In this document: positions 1 through 15,200 of the stretch, piece by piece | Layout of the letters: each line of letters starts with the position of its first letter | How positions within the stretch are numbered: the stretch's first letter is position 1 | Assembly (NCBI GenBank): GCA_914767715.1 | Contig: OU612065.1 | Location: 23,314,001-23,374,000 of the forward strand | Source of the DNA: Membranipora membranacea | Lineage: Eukaryota; Bryozoa; Gymnolaemata; Cheilostomatida; Membraniporidae | Direction: 5' to 3' | DNA length: 60,000 nucleotides | The notes under the pieces: generated by a model | Told to the model about the DNA's origin: nothing | Databases searched by the model: none | What the model saw: the letters and a program-made list of their open reading frames with translations, nothing else | Position numbers and translations under genes: made by a program

Positions 1-39
1 AATAGAGTTCCATAAACTCATTAGAGTTTAATTTCAAAG

Positions 40-145
40 CTATTTTCTTGCTGTTCAAGACTCACTTGCAAAGCAAAATAGAGTAGAAAAAAGTCAGATG
101 CATTATGTGGCAGTAAGAGCTCTATTGTTTGGCAACTATTTATTT
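40..145 (+). CDS. PRKDC: Possible extra upstream PRKDC exon (low confidence)
   Basis: An open stretch in the frame needed to precede the first clear PRKDC exon. It can be read as an exon with an AG acceptor at 38-39 and a GT donor at 146-147 (end phase 0, matching the next exon). The translation runs from YFLAVQDSLAKQ to ALLFGNYLF. It resembles, in hydrophobic pattern and spacing, the human segment just before the REIFNFVLKAI region, recalled from memory of the family. The acceptor lacks a strong pyrimidine tract, and about ten residues of the human loop would be missing. It may be plain intron. Confidence 0.35.
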
Positions 146-273
146 GTACACAATCCTGACTATAAAAGGGGACAACTCCTCAATCTGCAAAAGAATTTCT
201 GTAATGCTCATTAAAATTTTTGACTGGTTTCAGTACAGTACAATAAAATAGTATTTTTAATTTAACTTTACAG

Positions 274-3200
274 AATGACATTATATTCAAGAGCTTAGCC
301 AAAGCAATAGACCCAAACATCAAAACAAGCCGTTATGATATTCCTAAAGCTGCTCTCGACCTTCTTGCAAAACATGGAGAGCAATTCAGATCACAACTTC
401 TACGCAGTTACAAGGTTTGTGTTAAGATGTTCGTGGTTTTGTAATTTCTTGTTTTATTTCTAACTCAGTCCTAAGATTCTAGACTCAGGCAGGCCTTATA
501 AGAAATAAGTTGATTTTAATTTGAGGTTAGTTGTCTGAACGACATCCATTGTGGTTAAAATCAAATGTCACATAGATAGGCCTTCGATTAGAGAGTGAAT
601 ACTTTGCGAGATCAACATTGCTTCTGATAATCTGAGCATGACACCACTCAGCCGCTAGTCAGACCTCCTGAGCTCAAGGAAAATCTTTGATGTTGTACCT
701 ACATATTTCTTCACCTACACAATAAGTCTGAGACAAGAAATCATAGCATTCGTGATCTATTGCCCTAGAGGTGAAGGTATTTGCTAGATTTTATTTTAGC
801 ATATTTAGGGCTGAATCGCTATGAGTTTTTAACATAAATTTATGAGGTAGAGTTCGAATGGTAGCTGGCTATGGATTTTGCCTATTGCAAGTGTGAACGA
901 ATAGGTGAAATTCATAGACAGAAAGTAAAATATATTGTGTTATAATAAGAACACTAAAAACTGTGTCCATACTTGTGATTAACAGACTCCCCCATAACTG
1001 GTTGTAGGATATGTATGATAGACTGGTAGCCTTCTCAGCCATGCACAATGATCAAGTGAAGAAGTCTACCTTTCCAGCTATTGAGAATTTCCTCAGACAG
1101 GTAAGGATGATTATTACGTCAGTTAACACCATCTTATTATTATATGTTTTTGATATTGCGATAAGATTTAACTGCTCCAAAATTGGTGATGGCTTTGGAC
1201 TTGTTCTATAAATGTTTTGGAGCTTGATGCTCAATCCTGAAAATAAATTCAGATAAACCCTAAGGATTTAATCTAGTAGGGTAAGTCTGAAACCAGTTGG
1301 CTTATTGTTTAAAAAAGTATGGCGATTGAAGACAACCAAAATACTCACATTCTATTTAGGAGTGCCGCTAGTAATTGTGTACCAATGTTGCTATAATGTG
1401 TGAACAGATTATGCCAGCAACTTGAGTTATTATCATATCAGGAGAACTAATTGGGCAATCTAAGTATAGAACTCTATCGAAACGCTTGACCAACTTGACA
1501 ATTCTATGAATTCTAGCCTTTGATGTTGTATTCTGACAGATTGGCAGTGAGTTGGTTGATCCTATAGATGAAGCTTTACCTGATGAGAAAAGGAAAGAGA
1601 TATTTTACTTTTTTCTGAAGGATTTCATGGCTCACATGAAGAGCATCTCCTCCAGTATTAGGTCTGTGTCGCAGGCCATCAGGAGCTATGGGTATTTCGC
1701 AGCGGTGAGTGTCTTTCACAAATACAATAGTTGTATACCAGATAAAGCTTATTATGGGCTGATACATTACTGTAAACAATATTCTTGGATTTTCTTAGCA
1801 GATCTTTCCAAATTATGCCTGATCATGGAATTTGCAATGCCAAGATGGTGCATTAATAGAAGTTCTATAGAAAGACACTCTTATAATTATAATTGATGTC
1901 TGTTTGGTGTCTGATTTGGGGACCAAGATGAACTGCGATGGCACAAACTAAGTCTGCAATATACTGTGCACTCCGCTTTATTCCAACAACGTTGGACGGA
2001 CCACCAAAGTCTTTTCACATTTCTGTCATATTATGCCGTTAATTCTAGGGATTGTTCCGTCTAGAGGTTGTTCTGCCTAAGGCTTGTTCCACCTAGGGAT
2101 TGTTCCTCTAGTTTTGAAGGCTGCTTGCGGATTCTGCCTAGGAATACAACTCTAGTTTATTATTTTTTCCACAACTCTTTCCAGGCTATACGAGAGTTCC
2201 AGGGAGAGAATGAAGTCCGAGAGATGCTGACTATACTTCTGGAGAAATGTTTCCAGGTTTACACGAGCTCTGAAGAGACGACCGATAATAAAATGACATT
2301 CCTTCCCTCATTCATTCAAAGTCTGGCCAGCATTATCAAACATACACATACTGTGAGTGCAATCTACTCTTGCTTATTCTAATCATCTCATGTCTAGAAA
2401 AATACAGAGATCGTAGTTTTTGTTATAAAAGATGATGTTAAACCACTGCTTCCACACAGCCAAATGTGTGCTTATTGAGTTATGTATAGCTCAAAACTAA
2501 TAAATTGAGGCTGCAATCTCAGCACCTAATGAGTAAATAATTTGCACACACTGAAATCAGGTTATGAAATCAATTATCAGCTAGTGCGTAAATTTCATGC
2601 CCTGAATTTGAAAATCAGTTTGTGCAAATTATTTGCCCATTAGGTGACAATTCTGAGATTAAAGTTTCAATTAGTTATCTTGAAGGTATACAGAATTCAA
2701 TGAGCACAAATTTGCTTGAGTGGCAGCAGTAGTTTAAGAATTCTTTAAGCAAAATTCCCCTCTATCAAGTCTGTCACTCTATCAAGTGGAGAGTTAGGGA
2801 GGGTTTGATTTCCAGTTTTTATATTGACATACGTTGTCTCCAATACATCAACTAAACTACTTGTTGTGAGTTTTTTGGATAAAATCAACATAGTTGGTAT
2901 TCATATTATCGAGTAAACATTATAATATGCAGGTCGACGAAGGCGTTTCAGAACCACTGAGAGTTATCTTCTCCCTAGCAATGGAGTTTTATCCAAAGCT
3001 GACAGGACCAGTACAGAAGAGTTGTGCCTCCGCTATTATACAGTTCTTATATACAGTGTGTGGTATGAAAAGTAGACCAAGTCATCTGCTATCTGATCTC
3101 GGTAGGTATAAACATTTTCCGGTTACGAGTGTACTAAATTGCATTGGTTTAAAAGCTTTCATATGATCACAGGGGTGTTGGCCTTCCAGTTAATCACTTC

Positions 3201-6200
3201 AGCAATGGTTTGTTAGGCCGTTTCAAACCTGTAATTCATGACATACTAATTCCATCATTTTTATGCGATCAACCTTTCTATGTTATCGAGGAATCTCCCA
3301 AATGGCCGATATAGATTTTACCTTGACATAATTTTATCATGAAGTAAAATAGAGTTTGTGTTTGTCATTTAGTGTACCAGGGGTTACTGCAAACATGTAT
3401 ACATCCACCCCTGATGGAGGGAGATCAGCCGGCCCTAGTTACAGATGAAGGTAATAAAGCCGTATCGTACCAGGACTATACTCAACTGTGGATAGATATA
3501 CTTAGTCCCAGGAAATATACGGTAGGTGTTTCCTGTTTCCTGCAGACAGCCATCATCAGTGACAATATGTTATGATGATAATTTGATGATAATATGATCA
3601 TAAATCGGCAGCGAATATTACCGTAGAATAATGTTATTTCTAGGGTAACACCAAGGCCCATAACTCCAAAAATCCAATAATCATAACTAAATAGCATAAG
3701 TAACCAAGGCATGACGGAACTTACGGCATCGAGTATTTCTCAGTTTTGGCTGAGACAAAGCACACTTGTTGCAAAAGTATCTGTCTGTGGACTGCAGCAT
3801 GAACCTGTGACCTTCAAACAGTGCATGTGCTCCCCGACGACCTCCCACTTGTGTCAAAACTGATAATAACTTTAATTTGATAATTTTCTTCACACTGGAT
3901 CATATATCTTCAGTTTTGTATTTGAAGGGAGCCATTAGCATGGATGGACTGAGTGCGTTGGAGACGTGTATGTATGGGGAGTTTATCACTGCCTTACTGA
4001 AGATGTGCAGCAAACTAAACCTTGCCTTTACTCCAGATGATGAAGAGGTAACAAAGTTTTCATCTTTTTTGGCCCTCTGTATATGCCCCAATTAAGTAAA
4101 TATTAGGAAAAGGCATCATATTATTGTTGAAACTGTTGTCCAATCACTGGATCAATTATTCGAATGAAGATAAATGGATAAATTCTGATCTCCTGAGGCC
4201 CAAATAATTGGGGATATAAAATTATTAAACACCCTAGATTTGTAAGTTGTAGCAGGTTGAGAACCCTTACAATTTAGTGGAATTCGCAGTTAGCATACAT
4301 TTAAAGTAGCAGACAACCATAAAAGTTATATTTTGATATTTGATGCGTAATGATTTACTCTTTCTAAACTTGCATGTTAGAAACAAATATTAAACTAGAA
4401 AATTTTAATTATTTTAATAGCAAACTCTCTTCCACCATTTTGTTTCAGTATCAGGCATACCCAATATGATTGGCCAAGTGTTAATACTCTCAAAATAAAT
4501 GTATTGCTGGAAAATGTTGATGTAGCAAATTATTTGTTTCTGGAATTAAAGCAGCTATCTTTCGTTTGTTTTAATCTAATACATAAACATGCATGTCAAT
4601 TGAAAATTCATTTACAAAAACAATGTTTTTGCCTTCAATAAAAATAAATTACGCTTTTCTATGAGATTATAAACAAAGCATAGCTTCCCAATTTAATTCA
4701 GTTTTTTTGAAGTCATAGAGGTTTAGGGGCTGCTGACTGCCCTGCGGTGCAGAACCGGAGCTTATACCTAGGATTTTCATTGTTGAGTATGCTGCCTATC
4801 TGTGAAAGTAAATTGCAAGTGTATTCATAACTAGTGGTGCCAGGGTTGTATGCCACTTTAATCAACCTTTAATAAACTCCCACAACTGCTGGCGAAAATT
4901 GGTGCTAGCCAACAGTAAGTCACCCAAACTAAACTCACGCTTATACTTACGCAAATACTAAAGCTAATACTTAGTGACAGTCCTACTAGGCCATGTTTGG
5001 TATGGTTTTAAAGATCTCAGGCTGAACATAGTGGATCATAGTGATTAATTGCCTCCCCCTGACCACTATGATCCTTGCTAAAATAATTGAAAAAAAACTA
5101 ATTGCTATTTTCCACAATTTTCATTTTTTTATTTTTTTTATTTGCCCTATGAACACACAATATTTGATTTAATGGGTTAATATATTCACTTTTTTAATAG
5201 GACTGACACTTTAAGCTAATACTTCCGCATCCATTCTTGCGTGTACTCATATCAATGAAAGTCGCTGCAATATTGGATTTTTCCCGTTGCAGGATCAAAA
5301 CACAGAAATTTCTGCTGCCGCTGACAGCAGTACCCAGCAGTCTGCCTTCAGTGATACAGTGAGTCAGGCGTCTGGGACCCCTGTAATGGTCAAGGACTTC
5401 CAGATAGTGATTAACATCGCAGACGTCATGAAGAGTGTACTCGCTGACACAAAGACTGATCTATTCTATGAGTGGACATTCACTTACTGTCATACCATCA
5501 TCAAACTATCAACGCAGTAAGTCATTCTGTTTTGGAAGGTTAAACTATAGAACCATTATTATGTGCATAACGCTCTGACCTTGGCGAACAGTTGGTAAAA
5601 CTGAACAAACTGCCAGTAGTAACAGTCTTATCAGAGGGAGGCTTCTACCTAATCCCGTAACATGAGCTTCAGATCATCAGGACTGCCGAATATTTTTTGT
5701 GGAAAAATAGTAATTTTCGTTTGGGGATATATATTGCTAGGTGGTTATAAGGGCCGCAGGGCGGTGGCACGAGGATAGTGTGCGGGAGGGGTACCAAAGC
5801 GCCTTCCTCTCTTATTTTGCATTGATACCCTGAAATTTAGGGCTCTGGAGTATATCTGAAGCCATATATCAATGAAAAGAACTTGAAGAGTAGAGTTAGC
5901 AACCCTGCAGATTGCTATGTATTTTTAGTATATTCTAAAGATAAGACCCCAACTGCCATTATAAGTCTATTCATTGGTTGATATTGGTTTTTCAGGTACC
6001 CGAGAGTGAGCAGCTTCTACAAGCTCCTCACCAGTGCTATGGGCATCTGCTCGGCTAATGGATACTTTGATTCAACTATAACACCTTCTGGCGCCGGGGA
6101 TGGGGAGGAAGACATGGACATTCTGTCGGACAATCGAGGTGTTGCATGCGATAAGACACATCAACTCATCACCAAGCATCAGAAAAAGGTATCTGTGTTC

Positions 6201-9200
6201 ATCCTAATTTTATATGAATGCTTTGCAGTTGTTCTCAGGTTTCTCAGACTATGATTATTATGTTAAGTCAGTCAAAAAAAGGGTCCTTTCACACGTATCT
6301 TTGTATTTGCATGAGGAAAAGTCGAAATTCATGGTTAGCTGACATTCACTCAACATTGCTACATTATAAAAACATTATATTATAAACTGCAACCTTATCT
6401 CGTATAATCTGACACTAGCTAGCGTTAAGTCAAATTTGAAATTTGTTTCTCAAACCTCGTATTTAGCTGGTATTTACTCTGCTAGGATATTTGGCTGTAC
6501 TTCCATGTGACTGATTATATTATGTTATAATATATCTAGAATAAATATATCTTATACTGTTCTCATTGTACAGGTGGTGACATGTATGAGACAATACAAA
6601 GATGATCTACTGATATCGTGTCTCAAGTTTCTCTTTAGTCTGCCTGTGTCTATAATAACTCAGCAGCTACCATCTATGTCTGAAGCCTTGCAGGTAAGAC
6701 TCGAAATTTACATCTTATTTTGGGACCCACATCTTTGAATTGCTTGTGGTAAGGGGGACGATTATTTGTCACAATAATCCAACCAAAGTGGTTTTTGTGT
6801 GTAGTAAAACCAATATTATAAATATATTGATAGCAAGAATGTGAAATAAAAAGGTAGTGATAGGTTTGAGATCACCCCAGCTTCAAAAAACAACCAAAAT
6901 TAACTTTTTCCAGATGAAGGTGGTTAAAAGGAAGCATATTACCATGATGAGTATTACTATGCATGACTTCTACCATACAAAACTTGTGTTGTTTGTTTGT
7001 TAGGTTGGTTTGTCACTTGGCTTGAGTTACCCTCCCTTGATATCTCAATGTCTGAACACATTAAAGCTTCTATTCGCCTCCTTACCAGAGGACGAGAAGC
7101 TATCACAGCTCACTGTGCTCTTACCGTACCTGGATAAGTTCTTACAAGCTACAGGTTAGTCATATTGTATGTCTACAGAACACTTTCACAGTTGGTTGTG
7201 TTGGAGGTCTTGGTCATTTGATGCCCCAGGTCTGCTTTGACCTGCCTGCAAATTTGGCCGCAAGGGCGGTCTCGCACCTAGAGGCACCTTTCTTTCTCAA
7301 TTTGCGGACAAAGACAGAACTTGCGATTTCAACCAGCATTATTTTAACCCACACTTTACTCACAGGCCATTGCCAATTGTCCCCAGAAATAAATACTAAT
7401 TAACCAACAAATTATACAGCTGCTGCCTCATGCCTTTTTTTTGCTGTTAAACTTGCTTTGATTGATTGCCTGTAGGAGCACACTTTTACCTTTTCACATA
7501 TCCAAAATGCTACTAGGGTCCGGCAATATTTACAAGCCCTTGTTTGCCAAATCAAAGCTAATTATGCCGTATAAGATACGGAGTCCAATGTTTAGCATTA
7601 CCACTTAGATCAGGCCAGGCTGGTCATTCTCAAAGTCTGACCTTATATGAATAAACACCGGACGATTGTTGTTTGTTCTACATAGATAAATCGGAGGAGA
7701 AGGATGAGACAACCCGTAAGGTATTGAAGAATAAACAGCGTCTAAAGTTACCTCCAGCACTGCTGAGATTAGCTGATGTGAAGACAAGTGTGAGTTCTAC
7801 CATATTAATTCTAATAACTATAAAATATAATTTACCATCCACTACATGAATACCTTTTGTGCATCTATAACTAGTTGATACATTATTATAGGATACACAT
7901 AAGGACATTTTTGACCTTGTTACCTAAATGGATTTTGACTGCAAACCCAGATGCAGATGCTGCGTGTCTTGATTCGTTCTTGAAAAAAATACATTCAAGG
8001 GGAAATACTCTTTGTCCAAGATAACGATATTTTCAGTTGTAATCTTGTTGTGTGGATAATTTTGAATTACCAGGAACTTTTTTTGTAGCTCAAAGACATG
8101 TAGGGAAGAAGAAATCAATGATGTTATATGACATATGACTTGACATTTTCCAGTTTAAGAATCATGGACCAAATTTTCTACCCCTATGCATTGTTCACCA
8201 ATACTCTTTGAAAAAGTTATTCCTTGATACACAGTCAGGTAGAAGTGATATGCAGAAGCTGAAGTTGGAGGTGCTAAAGTTTCTAGGAGAGCTTGGTGGG
8301 CAGGATAACCAGCATGTAGTAAGGACAGATCGTCGGGACATCTCACAAATAGCTGTGTCATGGAGCACAACAGAGCATATCAAATTCAGCGTACCATTCA
8401 AAGATGCGAAACCTGATATATATCTAGGTGAGCCAATATTATCTGTGGTCATGTTCTGTCAAACAAAAAGTTTTTTAAAGACAGGTTGTATGACAGCAAT
8501 AAAACCCAATGAAGCCTGGTGAATATTGGGTTTTGACATTTTTTGTTAGATATTTCCTCAAACATCAACACATCATTATGTATGATTGAAATGGGACCAT
8601 GGAATATATATTTTATAATATTATGTTTACATTCAGAACTCTCTGTTGCAAACAATTCATTTTATTTAATGTACATTTTAGATAAGTTTCTCCCCCGAGC
8701 TTGTGAGCTGGCGCTCTCCAGCGGTAACAGACAGACAAAAGTAGCTGCCTGTGAGCTTGTGCACAGTTTGGTGCTTCTATTACTGGGCTGTATTGCCACG
8801 CAACCTGAAAATATGCGAAAGCCAGCTGATCATGTGTTCAAGAAGCTATTCCCTGTGCTGCTCAAACTGTCTGTGGATATTGAGCTGGTTAGTTTCTTTC
8901 TAAATATACTGATTCTCAAGTTTGGTAGGGCTGATCTATAAACATTTTATATATATTTCTATGTTTAAAGTCTGATCTTGTCAAATCTAGGTCATATTAT
9001 TGTGAAGTTACTCACTGAGAACTTGAAATGAACTACAAACCAATACGATTCAATGATATTAAATAGTGATACAGTAGCAGTATCATCTGACCTTGCTAAT
9101 GTTTCAGCTAACCGATTGCGTCATTTCACCTTCGGAGATGGTGAGATGACCCAATCGGTTAGCCGGCTTGCTATTTGCTGCCAGGTGATTAGTGACGCAG

Positions 9201-12200
9201 GAGTTGTGGGTTTGACCTTCGGGTGTATACCTCTCCTATATTGAGAAGTTGTATGTTGTAGGTATCACAGCAGCTGTTTGAGCCCCTTATGTACCAGCTC
9301 ATTCATTGGTTTACAGGAAAACCAAAGCTGAAGGAGACAGGAATATTACTGGACACCCTAATGGTCAGTTATGTAATAAAACATATCTTTTGTCTTGTGG
9401 TATATGAATAGTACTGGTGGAAGGTGAGGTTATGTAGCTCTGATTTCTGTGCGCAATTATGCTTATATCTTACTGTGACCAATGTACTCCCTCTGCTGTG
9501 ACTAGATGTTTTTTTTTTCAATCTTAGCTTTTCACTGGTGCTGGGTTATGCTTCAATCCCCTATTGACTTTAGAGATCAGACATCCTCAAATCACATATC
9601 TATTCATATTAAAATGTCTTTTTTTTTATAAATATAGTTCGATTGATGTAGTCAGTAGAGTTGTCTCTTCATGCAAAGCATGTATTGACACTCCACATAA
9701 TTGACGGACCTTTCTTTCAGGTTTTTCTTTCACAAAGTGAAAGCATCATGATAATGATTTGATAGCATGATCCTTTATTTCAATCCATTTATTTACAGGA
9801 AGGTGTAGAGTCTGTGAACAATTCTGCTCTCAGAGAATTCTCAGCTAAGTGTGTAGCCGAATATCTCAAATGGTCCATCAAACAGATATCTGTCAAGGTA
9901 TAGTCTATTGAGCTTTAGACCAGGTTTGATCCAGTTTGCCTGCATTAGGAGTTGCTTCCCCCACTGATCAGCCCTTTTTGCTTGCGGCTTAACAGTGCAA
10001 ACCCAATCCTGAATGCAGGCCAAACTGGATCAAACTTGATAAAATTGAGCTTCATTATCCTGACAATGGAAACTTTCTCAAGCCTACTGAATGGCTGGTA
10101 GGGCTACAATTAATGCTTCTGACACTTTCACTGAGGTATTTATATTATGTTCTATGCTACAACTATATTGTTCCTGAAATCTAACACCATACCAGACCAT
10201 CATCGATTGAATGCATTCTAACTTGCCATCAACTGCCTTTCATATTGTCAAAAGTATCGCACATATGAAATGTGTACAAAAGCCATCTGAGCCCTCAAGA
10301 TATAATCATTTTGCAGACTAAAAGTAACCCAATAACATTTATACCAACAAAATTAGGACTCAAAATTAGCATTTGCTCTTATACCACCTCAGCTTGAGCA
10401 ACTAATCCAAAGCTTGTCCAGTAAGTATGCACATTATCTGTTCTCTTTTCTGTATCGCAACAGCAACTACAGAAGAACAGTGAGTGTGTGAAGCCATTAC
10501 TAAGGCAGATGTCGTCTATGGCGAGACATCCTAGTTATAGTAAGCGCCTCGGGGCTTGTCTAGTATACAATCATATATACACAATACTGAGAGAGGAAAA
10601 GTCACTAGTGGATAAATATACGATGGAGACACTGGTCTGTTTTATTGACTGCTTAGCTCTGGCGCATTCTGATGAGCAGAGTTTAGGTGAGTATTGATAT
10701 CACGATACTTATATTCATAGTGTCTTAGGAAATATAAGGTTGGGAGGAAGCTTAGTTGGTTAGAGCGACAGTCATTCAGTGCACAAGTGTTGAAGGTTGG
10801 GGGTTAGGATATCACTGCAATCCATGGGCTATTGGGGTTTGGTTGGCCCCTTGGTGCGCTCTGTACTGCCTACAAACAGAGTGCAATCCGGGGCTGAAGG
10901 CAACCAATATCTCATCGCCCAGGATGTGCAGTGTGATAAGACCCTCTACTTTTAATAAACCATTCAATCAACCATATAACCAAATATGACCATAGAATGA
11001 TAGTAACTTATGAAAAGCTGCATTATCGTATTATTTTACATCACATTTTTGACTGTGTTGTGTAACTGGAATCCCACACACCCCTATTCTATTTTTTTGG
11101 CTTGAATGATTAAGATTCTATTGAGTCACATTTTGTATATATTTAGGGACCCATACAGAGGCAAGGAAATGTCTAAAGCATATTGAAAGGATCTTAAAGG
11201 CTAAAAAGGATATGTTCTTGACTCGTTCTGTTGATAGAAGGACACCAATGTAAGTACTTAAAAACTCCTTGATAGGTCTTTAACCTTACTGAGGACTACA
11301 TGACAAGAGTTGGGTCTGAGGGCTGTGAGTTGAGTCACATGAGGACCTGAGTCACATGTAGCTGCTCTGTTTAGATTTTGATTGTAACTTCTAAATATCA
11401 CTCATTGTTGTAATATTTTAAAATTTATTGGCACAAGTTACATTTGTCGAGAATGTTTTTGAAAATCAGCCATAGAGGAAAAATGGAAAAATATTCAATT
11501 AAGATGAATAAAAAGGCAAACAGAAAAATGACATTTGAGTGACTTACCCATTGAGTTAAATGTAAATTGAACAATACATCATACTAAAGATATTATGGGT
11601 AGCAAAGCGCTACTAACATACATGTTGCCCTTTACTTGATTAACTATCCAAACTTCCTTTAAACTTTTCTTCACAGGGGTTGGCCTCCCAATGCTACATT
11701 GAAAGACGCAGTTATATGGTTGTTGGGACAGATAGCTCGACCTGAGACTGAATGTAGACACGCCTGTATTGAGCTGATCAGTAATCTGTCATCCTCACTA
11801 CCAGCAGAGATGAACAGTAACCCTAAACTCATTACATACATCACAGGAAAAGAGGGAATACAATACCTAAGAGATATGTATGTATGATAATTTTCAAAAA
11901 ACATTGTCTGCGTTCACCAAATGGTGCACATGTACAAGATAGAAACCTTGTAACACTGTATATTCACTGGGTTTCCATATGGTGAGCGGATTGGTTGTTT
12001 AAACTATCAGGTCGCGCTCATTGTGAAGACTGAGTTGCAGTTACAGTAGTTGAGATCTGAGCTCAAATCCCAACTGCAGCAGTACAAACCAAGAGGTGAC
12101 AACTCAGTTCTATCTAGGTAATCCTCAAAAACCACATGGAAACGCAATGACTGCGATTTTAATACAAAGCTAGATGCCACAACTGGGCAATAAGTAAAGT

Positions 12201-15200
12201 TTAAATTATTGAAGAAAATTCTAACTGCAGTTGTTGAGTTGAGTTGAGATGAGTTGAGTTGAGATGAGTTGAGTTGAGTTGAGTTGAGTTGAGTTGAGTT
12301 GAGTTGAGTTGAGTTGAGTTGAGTTGAGTTGAGTTGAGTTGAGTTGAGTTGAGTTGAGTTGAGTTGAGTTGAGTTTATTTGTACATTCATAATTATCTTT
12401 TGAAGTGGGGTAGCGAATGTTTACACTAAAAATTATGTCCAGAGTTATAGTAATTCATAAAAAAAGTAAAAAAACTGTTATTCCTCTTCTCTGTCATGTC
12501 ATGTGGTCATCAATGTAGATGCCTAAAAACTTCATCACCTGGAAGGGATTGATGCTACTATTTTCATAAAATACTGGATTTCGGTGTTCTTGTAAATAAT
12601 TCTAATAAAGATTCATAATGACAGTCTTGTCAGCATTTAGGAGCATGTGATTGTTTGCTGACCATAGAGCGGTCTATTGAATCGCTGGCACAATTGATTG
12701 ATTATCAGGGTTGCTAACTTTTAAATAGAAAGTGCTATCATCTGCATACTTGACAGTTTTGAACTTGGAACTGGGAGATCGTTAATGTATATAAGCCACA
12801 ATATTGGCCCGTGTTTTGTGTCCTGTGGAGCTCGAACATTGATGTCAATGTATTCGGAAGTGGAGCTGTTGAATTTCACACACTGCTTGCGTCTTTTCAG
12901 GAAGTGTGCGATGAGTCTGATAATCGGAGGGTGGAAGTATTAATTTTCAAATCATAAGATCTCAAAACAGCCTCTTTCCAGCCTCTCTTTTATATGCTAT
13001 CAAATAATTGAAGGACCAACCCCAAAAGTTGGTATTTAATGAATAATTGAATTAATAATGAATCAGATATGAAATTCAAGATAATTGAATTTATTTTTTG
13101 TATTTTCTTCCATGTCCTGTTAGTACTCGGGACAGTGATTACAATTGTATATCTCAGTCTGAAACCCATGCATGTTTAACATAAATCAAAAAATACAATC
13201 TTTCTTTTCTATTCACCCTCAGTTGTGATGGCGTATACAAGACACAGGATGGACATAAGTCCGTGTTAATGCTCACAAGTCCGCTCACCTCTAAAAGGGA
13301 GGCGGTGATGAGTGTTAAGGCTGGTGTGCAATGGTTCCACAGAGTACTAGCCAGTCTTGATGCCTACTGTTGGCTCATCGGTAACAGCCTCATTGCTGCA
13401 CCAAAACTGTTGAGTGGTGAGTTTTATTAATTCAACGCTCATTTTCTGTCACTTGTTAATAATTAGCGCAGTGTAACGGAGAGGTTGCAAAAAATCTCAT
13501 AGTTGTCTTCTCCTGGTACATGTTTGCCATTAATGTGATTCGGAGTTACACACTCACAATTTTTATAGTAGAAAATATAATCTCTTACCTGGAAACAAAG
13601 AAGCTGTCGCACCATATTGAACGTAAAATGAGATGGTTTGCTGATACCAACAAGTTTGAGCACTGAATGACCATCTTACTATCTGATGTTTCAATTCTAG
13701 AACTGCCATTGCATGACTCTGGTCGTGACACCTAGACTAGCCTGATACGTTGACATCTGTAGCACAAGTTCTTTTTTCACAGGTTCAGCTCCTATATTCG
13801 ATGTGATAGAACACTTCATCGATGATATATCAACTAAGTCTCTGCCGGACTTGACCACTGATCCTCTTATGGTTTATACCCCATCGGAGATCGAGGAGTT
13901 CAACAGGTACCCAAATTTCCTCTGGTCTGCAAATTACCAAGTTATAGCCTTGTTCTATATCATAAATTCTATTCCATATTCTTGAAGTATTCTATTCTAG
14001 GGTCCATTGTATGGAAAAAGTTCCTTGGATAAAATTACCAAGATGCTTGTTTGTGGGCCGTTGGAATAGAAAAAGAGCCTGTAGATTTGCCTTTTTAGTT
14101 GTCAGTCTTGCCAGTTTTATGGTCTGTTATGGCATCGGACATAAGACATTTTATTGGTTGATTTGATATACCCTAAGGGGAGTAAAGTATTTGCAAAAGG
14201 AAAAGTACTCTTTTTTTCAAATACCCTGAAATAGCTAAGTTATAACCAACTAACATTAAATCAACCTCATCATTCTACACCAGTCAGCTAACAATAAGTC
14301 CCCAAACTGGATAATATTCAGTTAGCCAAGGTACTAAGTAATTAGGATGCACTGGGTTATGTATTTACGGTTTATAAAATAGACATTTATGGATCTTTTT
14401 ACAGAGCTAAGTGTACAATGACAGTTAGACTGTTTGACTTTCTCTCTATACTGATTCACGCTGGAAAAGAGGTAAATACTCTTATCATATATTTTTGTAA
14501 TATATAATCAATCCCACTTAAATTATGGCTTGTTAGATTTCTCATATCAGCTTGACCCAATGCCGCACGGCCATAGAATGTTAGATCACAAAAAGACACA
14601 CACCAGATTTTTAGATCATCCAACAACTCAATTTCTCCATCCATTTTATGTTTTCTCTCTATATTGCAGGTGTTACTGGAAGGTGGTGCACTTAACTCTA
14701 CTTTATGGAGCTTACTAGGAAGCTGTATTGTTGATCCAGAATTAGTTGGGTTTAACATGGCTGACATAGAGATTATCAACTATCTCCCTGGGATCTTAGG
14801 TGGAATGATACAAGCACTAAAGAGAGTGCCTCAGTACTTGTCTCAATTCAAGACCAGTGTGAAAGCTCTACTGTCACAGAGGTAATATAAGCTGATCTCT
14901 TCATCCATGGAGCTTTTTTGATTTTAACAAAATGCTATTTTGGCTATCATTGCTCAGGAAATATTCAAATGAGTGAAATTAGAAATAGGTTTTTCTTTTG
15001 GGATGTCAGGAATACTCAGCTTAACTGCTGAGACATAATAATTTTGAACCTGATTCAATATTATTATGTGGGATTCCCCTGACCAATTGAGCTCTGCTGT
15101 ATATCTCATGATATGCGCATTTCGTTTTGATTGAAAACTAGGTTCTTCTTTCCAAGTTGTAGACGAACTACGGAATCAAGACAATTATGAAAAACTTTAT

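Noticed and set aside
12007-12390. 127-codon minus-strand ORF with NSTQL repeats
   Set aside because: It is the translation of the (GAGTT)n microsatellite. No conserved protein and no splice context.
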